This document shows positions 33,653-41,578 of a DNA stretch of 64,000 nt, piece by piece. Below the pieces are notes generated by a model. It did no database searches, was not told where the DNA came from, and saw nothing but the letters and a program-made list of their open reading frames with translations. Every line of letters starts with the position of its first letter. Position 1 is the stretch's first letter. The stretch lies in contig JARYGU010000021.1 in NCBI GenBank assembly GCA_033795365.1, positions 33,527 to 97,526 on the forward strand, read 5' to 3'. The stretch comes from JARYGU01 sp033795365. Lineage in GTDB: Bacteria > Pseudomonadota > Alphaproteobacteria > Rhizobiales > Rhizobiaceae. Made by a program: the position numbers and the translations under genes.

Positions 33653-35506
33653 TCATGCAGTCCTATCAAGCGCTTCCAGCTCGTCGATGAGGCCCTCGAT
33701 CATCGACAAACCCTTGCTCCAGAACGACGGATCGGCCGCGTCGAGGCCGAAGGGCTTGAGGAGCTCGGAATGGTGCTTGGTGCCGCCGGCTTTCAGCATC
33801 TCGAAATATTTCGCCTGGAAGCCGGCTTCGGCCTGCTGGTAGACCGCATAGAGCGAGTTCACCAGGCAATCGCCGAAGGCATAGGCATAGACATAGAAGG
33901 GCGAATGGATGAAGTGCGGGATATAGGCCCAGTACGTCTCGTATCCTTCCGAGATCCGGATCGCGGGCCCCAGGCTTTCGCCCTGGACGGAAAGCCAGAG
34001 CTCGCCGATCTGTTCCGCCGTCAGCTCACCCTCCTTGTGGGCGGTGTGCACCTTGCGCTCGAATTCGTAGAAGGCGATCTGGCGCACGACCGTGTTGATC
34101 ATGTCCTCGACCTTCTGCGCCAGCATGGCCTTGCGCTCACGCTTGTCCTTCGTCCTGTCGAGAAGGCTGCGGAAGGTCAGCATCTCGCCGAAGACGGATG
34201 CGGTTTCGGCGAGCGTCAGCGGGGTCGAGGCCATCAGCGCGCCCTGTCCGCCGGCCAGCACCTGATGCACGCCGTGACCGAGCTCGTGGGCGAGCGTCAT
34301 CACGTCGCGCGGCTTGCCCATGTAGTTGACCAGCACATAGGGGTGCGCCGAAGGCACGGTCGGATGTGCGAAGGCGCCCGGCGCCTTGCCGGGGCGTACC
34401 GGTGCATCGATCCAGCCATGGTCGAAGAAGCGGCCGGCGATCGCCGCCATTTCCGGGTCGAACGCCCGATAGGCCGAGAGCACCGTCTCGCGCGCCTCGG
34501 CCCACGGGATCAGCGCGTTCGGCGTCTCGGGCAGCGGCGCGTTGCGGTCCCAGTAGTTCATCTGTTCCATTCCGAGCCACTTGGCCTTCATCGCATAATA
34601 GCGGTGGGACAGGCGCGGATAGGCCTCGCGCACGGCGGCCGCCAGCGCTTCCACCACCTCGCGCTCGACGCGGTTGGCCAGATGGCGGCTGTCGGCGATG
34701 TCGGCGAAGCCGCGCCAGCGGTCGGAAATTTCCTTGTCCTTGGCGAGCGTGTTGGTGATCAGCGTGAAGGTGCGGATATTGGTCTTGAATGTCTCCGCCA
34801 GCGCTCCGGCAGCCTTCCGGCGCGTCTCGCCGTCGGGGTCCTGCAACAGGTTCAACGCCACTTCGAGCGGCATGTCCTCGCCGTCGACCGTATAGCGCAG
34901 CGACGCCATCGTCTCGTCGAAAAGACGGTTCCAGGCGGCGGCTCCGGTCATCGACTTTTCCAGGAAAAGCTGCTCGGTGCGGTCGTCGAGCTGATGCGGC
35001 TTGTCCTTGCGCAGATCCTCGATCCACGGCCGGTAATGGGCGGCGAGCGCATCGCGGGACAGGGACTGCGAAAGGCGCTCGTCGGCTATCCGGTTCAATT
35101 CCAACGAGAAAAACAGAAGATGCGCGCCGACGTCGGTCAGCTTCGACTGGACGTCGCCATAAAGCTTGCCGTTTGCCGGGTCGGTGGTGTTGGAGAAATA
35201 GGTGAGCCCGGCGAAGGAGGCGATGCGGCCGAGAAGGTCCTCCAGCGCCTCGAACTCGCGCACCGCCGCGCCGATGCCGCGCTCCCCGTCGAGGCCGGCT
35301 GCGTCATCGAGCTTGCCTTTCCATTTCTCCTCGAAAGCCAGCGCATCGCGCATGGCCTTCTCCAGGTCGCCGGTGAACTCAGGCGATGCCGGCGAGGGGT
35401 AGAGATCGGTCAGATTCCAGGCGGGCAGTTCCCCCAGGCCGGTGGCAGCCGCGGCGGCGTCCGCGGGCGTGCGGCGGATGTGGACGGGGGTGGAAAAAAC
35501 GGTCAT
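33653..35506 (-). CDS. pepF: M3 family oligoendopeptidase F
   Basis: A 617-residue zinc metallopeptidase that cuts short peptides in the cytoplasm. The zinc motif HELGH is in MTLAHELGHGVHQVL near residue 395. The third ligand Glu lies in LTLAETASVFGE about 25 residues later, and the closing SPFYVYAYAFGDCLVNSLYAVYQQ belongs to the M3 C-terminal fold. The N-terminal half is the helical oligopeptidase F domain. The start at 35506 (MTVFSTPVH) gives normal length; the longer frame begins within the divergent promoter region. It stands 28 bases upstream of pabB on the same strand. Confidence 0.93.
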   Translation of the reverse strand: MTVFSTPVHIRRTPADAAAAATGLGELPAWNLTDLYPSPASPEFTGDLEKAMRDALAFEEKWKGKLDDAAGLDGERGIGAAVREFEALEDLLGRIASFAGLTYFSNTTDPANGKLYGDVQSKLTDVGAHLLFFSLELNRIADERLSQSLSRDALAAHYRPWIEDLRKDKPHQLDDRTEQLFLEKSMTGAAAWNRLFDETMASLRYTVDGEDMPLEVALNLLQDPDGETRRKAAGALAETFKTNIRTFTLITNTLAKDKEISDRWRGFADIADSRHLANRVEREVVEALAAAVREAYPRLSHRYYAMKAKWLGMEQMNYWDRNAPLPETPNALIPWAEARETVLSAYRAFDPEMAAIAGRFFDHGWIDAPVRPGKAPGAFAHPTVPSAHPYVLVNYMGKPRDVMTLAHELGHGVHQVLAGGQGALMASTPLTLAETASVFGEMLTFRSLLDRTKDKRERKAMLAQKVEDMINTVVRQIAFYEFERKVHTAHKEGELTAEQIGELWLSVQGESLGPAIRISEGYETYWAYIPHFIHSPFYVYAYAFGDCLVNSLYAVYQQAEAGFQAKYFEMLKAGGTKHHSELLKPFGLDAADPSFWSKGLSMIEGLIDELEALDRTA

Positions 35507-35670
35507 CGGCAGGTCTTTCTCTTCGGCGCTCGAACGCGTCTTGCTTGCTCCGGCAATGGTTAAAATGCAAGCTTTTCTCAAAACGGCATGTTCAACCCTT
35601 TCTGTCATCGTCGCCGGGATTGCAGCATTCCTGGGCACGCATGAGGCGTGCCTTAGGCAAGGAGGTTCCA

Positions 35671-37209
35671 GTGACGGCGCATATTCTTGTCATCGATGAC
35701 GATCCTGTCCAGCGCAGGCTTCTCAAGAACATGATCGAACGCAACGGCCATGTCGCCCATATGGCGGACAATGGGCGCAGCGGTCTCGAAGTGCTCGACC
35801 GCAAGGGCGGGCTGATCAATGTCATTCTGCTTGACCTGATGATGCCGGAAATGAACGGTTCGGCTTTCCTGGAAGCGCTGGCGGAGCGCGAGATCGCCAT
35901 TCCGGTCATCGTCCAGACGGGGCAGGGCGGCATCGAGACGGTCGTTTCGGCCATGCGCGCCGGCGCTTTCGATTTCGTCGTCAAGCCGGTCTCGCCCGAA
36001 CGTCTCGCCGTTGCCGTCGGAAACGCCCTGAAGCTGGATCAGCGCGAGGGGCGCAGCAAGAGCGGCCGCAGAAGTAGGACGGAAGCCGTCCATTTCGACG
36101 ACATCGTATCGGCAAGCCCGGAGATGCTGCGCGTCATAGAGCTCGGCCGGCGTGCCGCGCAATCCAACATACCGGTCGTGCTGGAAGGCGAATCGGGCGT
36201 CGGCAAGGAGATGGTCGCGCGCGCCATCCAGGCGGCGAGCGAGCGGTCCAACAAACCTTTCGTCACCGTCAATTGCGGGGCCATCCCGCACAACCTGGTC
36301 GAGAGCATCCTCTTCGGCCATGAGAAGGGGGCATTCACCGGCGCCACCGAACGCCATACCGGCAAGTTCGTGGAGGCCGACGGCGGCACGCTCTTCCTCG
36401 ACGAGATCGGCGACCTGCCGCTCGAGGTGCAGGTCAAGCTCCTGCGCGCGGTCCAGCAGGGCGAGATCGAGACGGTCGGGGCGCGTCATCCGCAGAAGGT
36501 CAATGTCCGGCTGATCTCGGCGACCAACCGCGACCTCATCAACGAGGTCAAGGAAGGCCGCTTCCGCGAGGATCTCTATTACCGCCTCAACGTCTTTCCC
36601 GTCACCATACCGGCGCTGCGTCGGCGCAAGGAGGACATTCCGGTCCTGGTGCGCGCCTTCGTCCAGCGTTTCGCCGGGGAACAGAAGCTCGCGACGCCGC
36701 TCACGATATCGGCCGGCGCCATGGCTCTTCTTACGGCATACGACTGGCCGGGCAACATACGCCAGCTCGAAAACGCCATCTTCCGCGCCGTCGTTCTCTC
36801 CGAAGGGCCGGAGCTGACCGCGGCGGATTTCCCGCAGATCGCGACGCAGGTTCCGGGCTATGTCCTTTCCGAGACCGGGACGGTCTCCTGGGACATGCCG
36901 GATTCGCGCGGCGAGGAGACGGCGTCCGACAAGAGATTGCCGCCGGTCTTTCCGGATTTCGGCGGAAGGGAAATCAGCGAACCGGCCGGCTCCCAGGCCG
37001 GCGAGAGCGCGATCGCAAGCGTGGATCGCGGCGGCCATGTGCGCAAGCTGGCCGATGTCGAGGAGGAGCTCATCCGATTCGCCTTGAAGTTTTATCATGG
37101 CCAAATGAGTCAAGTTGCCCGCAAATTGGGCATCGGCCGTTCGACCCTTTACCGCAAGCTCAAGGATTATGGCATCGATCCGGACAATCCTTTGAAGGAG
37201 GTCGCCTGA
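35671..37209 (+). CDS. Sigma-54-dependent response regulator (NtrC family)
   Basis: A 512-residue regulator with three domains. The receiver (about 1-120) has acidic IDDD, acceptor Asp in LLDLMMPEMNG and Lys in VVKPVSPE. The AAA+ domain (about 145-375) has Walker A GESGVGKE, the sigma-54 contact loop GAFTGA, Walker B FLDEIGDLP and the sensor segment. A Fis-type helix-turn-helix closes the C terminus (MSQVARKLGIGRSTLYRKLKDYG). The GTG start at 35671 follows AAGGAGG at ideal spacing, preferred over the ATG at 35641. No sensor kinase lies beside it, so its partner and signal are unknown. A GGCACGC/GCGTGCC hairpin (35634-35652) precedes the ribosome site. Confidence 0.93.
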   Translation: MTAHILVIDDDPVQRRLLKNMIERNGHVAHMADNGRSGLEVLDRKGGLINVILLDLMMPEMNGSAFLEALAEREIAIPVIVQTGQGGIETVVSAMRAGAFDFVVKPVSPERLAVAVGNALKLDQREGRSKSGRRSRTEAVHFDDIVSASPEMLRVIELGRRAAQSNIPVVLEGESGVGKEMVARAIQAASERSNKPFVTVNCGAIPHNLVESILFGHEKGAFTGATERHTGKFVEADGGTLFLDEIGDLPLEVQVKLLRAVQQGEIETVGARHPQKVNVRLISATNRDLINEVKEGRFREDLYYRLNVFPVTIPALRRRKEDIPVLVRAFVQRFAGEQKLATPLTISAGAMALLTAYDWPGNIRQLENAIFRAVVLSEGPELTAADFPQIATQVPGYVLSETGTVSWDMPDSRGEETASDKRLPPVFPDFGGREISEPAGSQAGESAIASVDRGGHVRKLADVEEELIRFALKFYHGQMSQVARKLGIGRSTLYRKLKDYGIDPDNPLKEVA

Positions 37210-37317
37210 AAACATTAGATAAATCGATCCTCGCCCTCTTTTTTGGTTGCCGTTTATTCCTTGTTAGTGGAATGTTCACTATAACCGGGACGTAGGTACG
37301 ACTGTGGCGAATTTGCC

Positions 37318-39225
37318 ATGCTGTTACCGCATTTGGCAGTCATCTGGAAAACCGGACGCTTCGTAGTCCGCCGGACGGGGATTGAGTTGGCAAATTTGTT
37401 CGCTTCGATAAAGCTCCCGGGAAAAACCGTGGGCAGCCTATGCAAGGCTGTATTCAGCAAGGCCCAGCGCCTCGTTACGACCGCGGTTCTATCGGCAGCT
37501 CTTATCCTGCCCGCGACGGTTCCCTCGGCGACGGAAGCCGAGGTCGGCACGCGCAGCCTGAAGCTGTTCTACATCCATACCAAGGAAAAGGCGGAGATCA
37601 CTTTCAAGCGCAACGGCCGCTACGATCAGCGCGGGCTGCAGCAGCTCAACCGTTTCCTGCGCGACTGGCGCCGCAACGAACCCACCAAGATGGACCCGCG
37701 CCTCTTCGACCTCGTCTGGGAGGTCTATCAGAAGAGCGGCTCGCGCGATTACATCCACGTCGTTTCCGCCTATCGCTCTCCGGCAACCAATTCCATGCTC
37801 CGTTCGCGCTCGAGAGGCGTCGCCAAGAAAAGCCAGCACATGCTCGGCAGGGCGATGGATTTCTATATCCCCGACGTGAAGCTTTCCAAGCTCAGGGCGA
37901 TCGGCATGAAATTCCAGGTCGGCGGCGTCGGCTACTATCCGAAATCCGGCGCGCCCTTCGTGCACATGGACGTCGGAAGCGTGCGCGCCTGGCCGCGCAT
38001 GAGCCGGCAGGAGCTTGTCGGCCTGTTCCCGGACGGCAAGACCATGCACCTGCCTTCGGACGGCAAGCCGCTGCCGGGCTACGAGCAGGCGGTCGCCGAC
38101 TACAAGCGGCGCGTCGGCGCCGATACGGTCATGGTTGCCGGCGGCGGCTCCAGCCCGAGCAACGCCAAGCGCAGGACCAATCTTTTCGCGGCACTCTTCG
38201 GTCAGGGCGGCGACGAGGATGAAGAACCCACCGCAATCGCCAGCGCCGAGCCGCTGGAGGAAAATACCGGCCGCTCTTCTCTTCCCGGCGTGACTGCGGC
38301 AGCACCGCAGCCCGGGGAGAAGGCTCCGGCGCAGGAAACGGAGCTCGCCTTTACCGCGCCCGTTCCCGCAAACCGCCCCGCCTTCCGCGAGCAGAACCAG
38401 AACCCCGCCGCCACCGAGCTTGCGCTGGTGTCGCAGAGAGAGACCGCCGGCGTCGAAGCGCTCGATGCGGCGCTTCCCAAGCCGGATCAGCAGACGGGCG
38501 AGTTCGCCAATCTTGACGGCTACAGGATTCCGGTTCCCGAACTCCTTGCCAGGAACGAGCGCAAGGATGCGGTCGGCGAATTGCTGACGGCATCGGCGGG
38601 AAATACGGACGCTGCGGACGATCTCGGCCAGATGGTGCCGATCCCCGGCGCGCGTCCGGCCTTCCGCGATGCGCTCGTGGCTGCCGCCGAAGCCGAAGTG
38701 GCGGTTCCGGAGGCGCCGGACCGCAAGGGCCTCGCAGCGCTTGCCGGAATGGAGCAGCCGACGCCTGTTGCCGGCGAGGCTTCGACAAGGGTCGCGCTCG
38801 CCGCTCCGACCGGCGGAGAGCAGAGCCGGCGTCCGGTGGAAATGGTTGCCCTGGTGCCCGAACGCTCCGGCAACGACCGCCCGCTCGCCGGCATCGATGC
38901 CTTCGATGGCGAGGCGGCGGAAGTCCCGCTCAAGGGCGGTCGCCCGAAGAAGAAGGATGCCGATGCCGCAGCGCGCGGCGCCATCCGGACCGAGCCGAAG
39001 CTGACGCAGAAGATCATCTCGCAATGGGCTCTGGCGCAGGACCGCATGGCGATGCTTTCGAAGCCGGTGAAGGCGCCGCGTTTCGTCAGCCGCGATCTGC
39101 GCGCCTCTCCGACTGCCGTTTACGCTGCAGGCTTCAAGAGCGATGCCGGCTCGGTCGATCCCGGCAGGTTCAGCGGCACGGCGGTGAATTTCATGGAAGT
39201 GCGCAAGTTCGCTCAGGTGAACTGA
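37318..39225 (+). CDS. DUF882 / M15-type murein peptidase-like protein with long tail
   Basis: A 635-residue exported protein. A signal or anchor segment (about 50-75, LVTTAVLSAALILPATVPSATEA) precedes a DUF882/Peptidase_M15_2 domain (about 80-230, YcbK type). That domain has SAYRSPATN, the zinc set HMLGRAMD (HxxxxxxD) and PFVHMDVG (HxD). Such enzymes cut or bind peptidoglycan cross-links. The remaining 400 residues are low-complexity, rich in Ala, Glu and Pro, with repeated short LxxPVPxxRPAFR-like blocks (PVPANRPAFREQ, PIPGARPAFRDA). That architecture is common in Rhizobiales. The start is uncertain, since the region before the signal peptide is long; a start nearer 37390 is possible. Confidence 0.85.
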   Translation: MLLPHLAVIWKTGRFVVRRTGIELANLFASIKLPGKTVGSLCKAVFSKAQRLVTTAVLSAALILPATVPSATEAEVGTRSLKLFYIHTKEKAEITFKRNGRYDQRGLQQLNRFLRDWRRNEPTKMDPRLFDLVWEVYQKSGSRDYIHVVSAYRSPATNSMLRSRSRGVAKKSQHMLGRAMDFYIPDVKLSKLRAIGMKFQVGGVGYYPKSGAPFVHMDVGSVRAWPRMSRQELVGLFPDGKTMHLPSDGKPLPGYEQAVADYKRRVGADTVMVAGGGSSPSNAKRRTNLFAALFGQGGDEDEEPTAIASAEPLEENTGRSSLPGVTAAAPQPGEKAPAQETELAFTAPVPANRPAFREQNQNPAATELALVSQRETAGVEALDAALPKPDQQTGEFANLDGYRIPVPELLARNERKDAVGELLTASAGNTDAADDLGQMVPIPGARPAFRDALVAAAEAEVAVPEAPDRKGLAALAGMEQPTPVAGEASTRVALAAPTGGEQSRRPVEMVALVPERSGNDRPLAGIDAFDGEAAEVPLKGGRPKKKDADAAARGAIRTEPKLTQKIISQWALAQDRMAMLSKPVKAPRFVSRDLRASPTAVYAAGFKSDAGSVDPGRFSGTAVNFMEVRKFAQVN

Positions 39226-39248
39226 CCTTAATCGCGAAAGTTCAGACG

Positions 39249-39281
39249 AAAAACCCGCGGGAGACGATCCCGCGGGTTTTT
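39249..39281. terminator. Bidirectional Rho-independent terminator
   Basis: AAAAACCCGCGGG (39249-39261) and CCCGCGGGTTTTT (39269-39281) are perfect 13-bp complements. The hairpin lies between the convergent DUF882 and gapR genes and can stop transcripts from both sides. Confidence 0.88.
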
Positions 39282-39306
39282 GCTGTCGGTTTCCGAGGAA
39301 GAGTTT

Positions 39307-39573
39307 TCACTCGGCATCAGGAGGAAGCTCGATCATTCCCAGCGCCTGAAGATATGTGTCGAGGATGGCTTCCTGCTCCAGGCGCTCGTCCTTGTCCTGC
39401 TTGCGGATCTGGATGACCTTCCGCAGGATCTTCGTATCGAAGCCCATAGCCTTGGCTTCGCCATAGACGTCCTTGATGTCGTCGGCGATGGTTTTCTTTT
39501 CTTCTTCGAGCCTCTCGATGCGTTCGATGAAAGCGCGAAGCTGGTCTCGGGCGACGCCATGGGCATCCGACAT
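39307..39573 (-). CDS. gapR: GapR nucleoid-associated protein (DUF2312)
   Basis: An 88-residue protein with the GapR signature VARDQLRAFIERIERLEEEKKTIADD, followed by KDVYGEAKAMGFDTKILRKVIQIRKQ, together a coiled coil and basic helix. In Caulobacter GapR binds AT-rich, overtwisted DNA ahead of forks and RNA polymerase and assists type II topoisomerases; it is needed for normal replication and cell cycle. A strong AAGGAGA precedes the ATG. It is the last gene of a run formed with DUF1244 and the amidohydrolase gene and ends at a bidirectional terminator. Confidence 0.93.
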   Translation of the reverse strand: MSDAHGVARDQLRAFIERIERLEEEKKTIADDIKDVYGEAKAMGFDTKILRKVIQIRKQDKDERLEQEAILDTYLQALGMIELPPDAE

Positions 39574-39684
39574 GCTCTTCTCCTTGTGCGGGGATAAATT
39601 GGATGGTGCCGTGATCTGCCGCGAAGTTCCGGCAAGATCAAGACCTAACAGGGGAGGAAAGCGGATTTCCGCAGCCGAGTGCTT

Positions 39685-39990
39685 TTATTCCCTGGGGCGA
39701 TTGATCTGGAAGGCGGCCTTCTGATCGTCGGAGGCTTCCTTCTGGTAGAGGGACTGCCATTCGCCATAGGGCATGCCGTACACGATTTTTCGCGATTCCT
39801 CTTTGTCCATCGGCACGCCGGCCTCGTTTGCCGCCTCGCGGTACCAGTTGGACAGGCAGTTGCGGCAGAAGCCCGCCAGGTTCATCAGGTCGATATTCTG
39901 GACGTCCGTCCGTTCGCGCAGGTGCCGGACCAGCCGCCGGAAGGCGGCGGCCTCGAACTCGACCTGCTGTTCTCTCGTCAAATCGGTCAT
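39685..39990 (-). CDS. DUF1244 family protein
   Basis: A 101-residue cytoplasmic protein of the DUF1244 family (PF06844), found widely in proteobacteria. It has AAAFRRLVRHLRERTDVQNIDLMNLAGFCRNCLSNWY-like helices with a conserved CRNC pair (Cys near 42 and 45), and a C-terminal IVYGMPYGEWQSLYQKEAS block. The two cysteines could bind metal, but no function is established. It lies between the amidohydrolase gene (29 bases upstream) and gapR (111 bases downstream) on the same strand. Confidence 0.88.
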   Translation of the reverse strand: MTDLTREQQVEFEAAAFRRLVRHLRERTDVQNIDLMNLAGFCRNCLSNWYREAANEAGVPMDKEESRKIVYGMPYGEWQSLYQKEASDDQKAAFQINRPRE

Positions 39991-40019
39991 CGTCGTGCTC
40001 CCGTGTGCTGGTCGCGCCG

Positions 40020-40814
40020 TCAGTCCGGGTAGGGTCCGGTACGCGAGGGGAATATCTGATAGGTGTGGAGCGCCTCGTCGCGGTTCAACCGGCTGAGGAT
40101 CGGCACGAGACGGTCGGTCCAGGCGGCGATGCCGACGTCGTCGCCGATCTCGTCCTGGCGGATTTCGATCAGAGCATGCGGTATCCCCGCCGTCATGCAG
40201 TGGCGGAACATCGTGTCGCCGCGCAGCGCGCCGTCATAGGGCTCGTTGTCGCCGACGACGACATCGCCGAGAGCCTCCAGTTCGGCGATCAGCGGATGGA
40301 CGGCGCGGTAGTCGCTGTCCCAGAGGACGGCCGCTTGCCAGGGGCGGGCGACATCCTTCCAGAAGGGCGTGAAGGAATGCAGGGAGATGACCAGCGGCGC
40401 GCGGCCGCTTGCCGCGGCGACCCGGCCGATCACCTGCGAGACGGCCCGGTGATAGGGCCGGTGAAACGTGTCCAGCCGGAACTGCCATTCGGCAGGCGCG
40501 ATCGGATGGTTCCCCGGAACGATCGCGCCGTCCGATATCTTCATGACGAGGGTCGGGTCGTCCTCGCCGCGGTTGGGATCGATCAGCAGGCGCGAAAAGC
40601 AGCTCATCACCGCCGGCGCGCCGAGATGGCGCGAAAGCTGCCGGACGAGCCCTTCGACGCCGATGTCGTAAGCGATATGTCGGGAGAAGGCGCTTTCCGG
40701 CAGGCCGAGCCTGCCATAGCGTTCCGGCAGGCGATTCATCGCGTGGTCCGCCACCAGGACGAGGCCGAGCCCGTCGTCGCCGTCGATGATCTCGTAGGCT
40801 GGAAAATCCTGCAT
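40020..40814 (-). CDS. N-formylglutamate amidohydrolase family protein (second copy)
   Basis: A 264-residue member of PF05013, diverged from the copy at 1.0-1.8 kb. Recognisable parts are VLVADHAMNRLPERYG (metal/substrate region), DPNRGEDDPTLV, FHRPYHRAVSQVI, VISLHSFTPFW and ALIEIRQDEI. The set of His, Asp and Glu residues suggests an active zinc amidohydrolase, with N-formylglutamate or another N-acyl amino acid as substrate. The start at 40814 was chosen because family similarity starts there; upstream in-frame starts reach 40943. First gene of the run leading to DUF1244 and gapR. Confidence 0.82.
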   Translation of the reverse strand: MQDFPAYEIIDGDDGLGLVLVADHAMNRLPERYGRLGLPESAFSRHIAYDIGVEGLVRQLSRHLGAPAVMSCFSRLLIDPNRGEDDPTLVMKISDGAIVPGNHPIAPAEWQFRLDTFHRPYHRAVSQVIGRVAAASGRAPLVISLHSFTPFWKDVARPWQAAVLWDSDYRAVHPLIAELEALGDVVVGDNEPYDGALRGDTMFRHCMTAGIPHALIEIRQDEIGDDVGIAAWTDRLVPILSRLNRDEALHTYQIFPSRTGPYPD

Positions 40815-40980
40815 TCGGCCCCGGAATTGATATGATGCTGACACAGTCAGATGGCATGCAGCGGTAGCGATCGCAAGTGGCCGGCGGACCGGCGCGCAAG
40901 CCCGCCGTGGATATTTGTGATCGATTATGGTGCCACGTGTCATTCACGGCGCGCAAAGGACGCTGTAACGCTTTGAATCT

Positions 40981-41028
40981 GCGCATAATCCTCTCTTTGA
41001 ATCGATCTCGATTTAAAGGATTATGCGC
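40981..41028 (+). promoter_or_regulatory. Long hairpin upstream of the DUF1036-pyk unit
   Basis: GCGCATAATCCT (40981-40992) and AGGATTATGCGC (41017-41028) are perfect 12-bp complements. Inside them AATCGA and TCGATT (41000-41013) form a second 6-bp stem. No T run follows, so it is not a classical terminator. It lies about 70 bases before the DUF1036 start and may be a regulatory leader or a dispersed palindromic repeat. Confidence 0.6.
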
Positions 41029-41095
41029 CAGAGTTTCGTTGACATTCCGGCCCTACCGTCGCAAGAAAGCGCGTAACCAAATCAACGGAGTTCCA

Positions 41096-41578
41096 TTGGA
41101 AGCCGTGAAAGCCCGTTCTCGTTTCACTTTCTCCCCAAGAATCCATGGCCTTCGGGCCGGTTTGTTCGCTCTCGCAGGCCTCCTGCCGTTTCTTTCTCCC
41201 GAAGTGGCGAAGGCGGATTTCCGCGTCTGCAACGGCACGCAGAATCTCGTCGGCGTCGCGATCGGCTATCGTGCCCAGGAGGGCTGGATAACGGAGGGAT
41301 GGTGGCAGGTGCCGGCAACGACATGCGCCACTCTGATTGAGGGCGAGCTGCAATCGCGCTACTACTATCTCTATGCCGAGGACGCCGCGCGCGGCGGCCG
41401 CTGGACGGGCGATGTCAACATGTGCGTCGCCGAGAACGAGTTCAAGATCACCGGCGTTCAGGATTGCTTTGCCCGCGGCTTCCAGCGCATGGGCTTCAAG
41501 GAATACGACACGGGGCGCCAGGGAAGCTGGATGGTTCAGCTTTCGGATACGCCCGGCACGCAAGAAAGCCAGAATTGA
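41096..41578 (+). CDS. DUF1036 family exported protein
   Basis: About 160 residues with a signal peptide (LRAGLFALAGLLPFLSPEVAKA). A DUF1036 domain follows, starting DFRVCNGTQNLVGVAIGYRAQEGWITEGWWQVPA and ending near KEYDTGRQGSWMVQLSD. Conserved Cys residues (VCNGT, TTCATL, NMCVAEN, QDCFARGF) suggest disulphides in the periplasm. The TTG at 41096 is proposed as start because GGAG lies 5 bases upstream; a GTG at 41105 is the alternative. The stop overlaps the pyk start (TGATG), so the two genes are translationally coupled. Function unknown. Confidence 0.8.
   Translation: MEAVKARSRFTFSPRIHGLRAGLFALAGLLPFLSPEVAKADFRVCNGTQNLVGVAIGYRAQEGWITEGWWQVPATTCATLIEGELQSRYYYLYAEDAARGGRWTGDVNMCVAENEFKITGVQDCFARGFQRMGFKEYDTGRQGSWMVQLSDTPGTQESQN

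Noticed and set aside
40020..40814. hutG of a histidine-utilisation operon
   Set aside because: The protein is of the right family, but hutU, hutH, hutI and hutC are absent around both copies. A specific hutG name is not supported.
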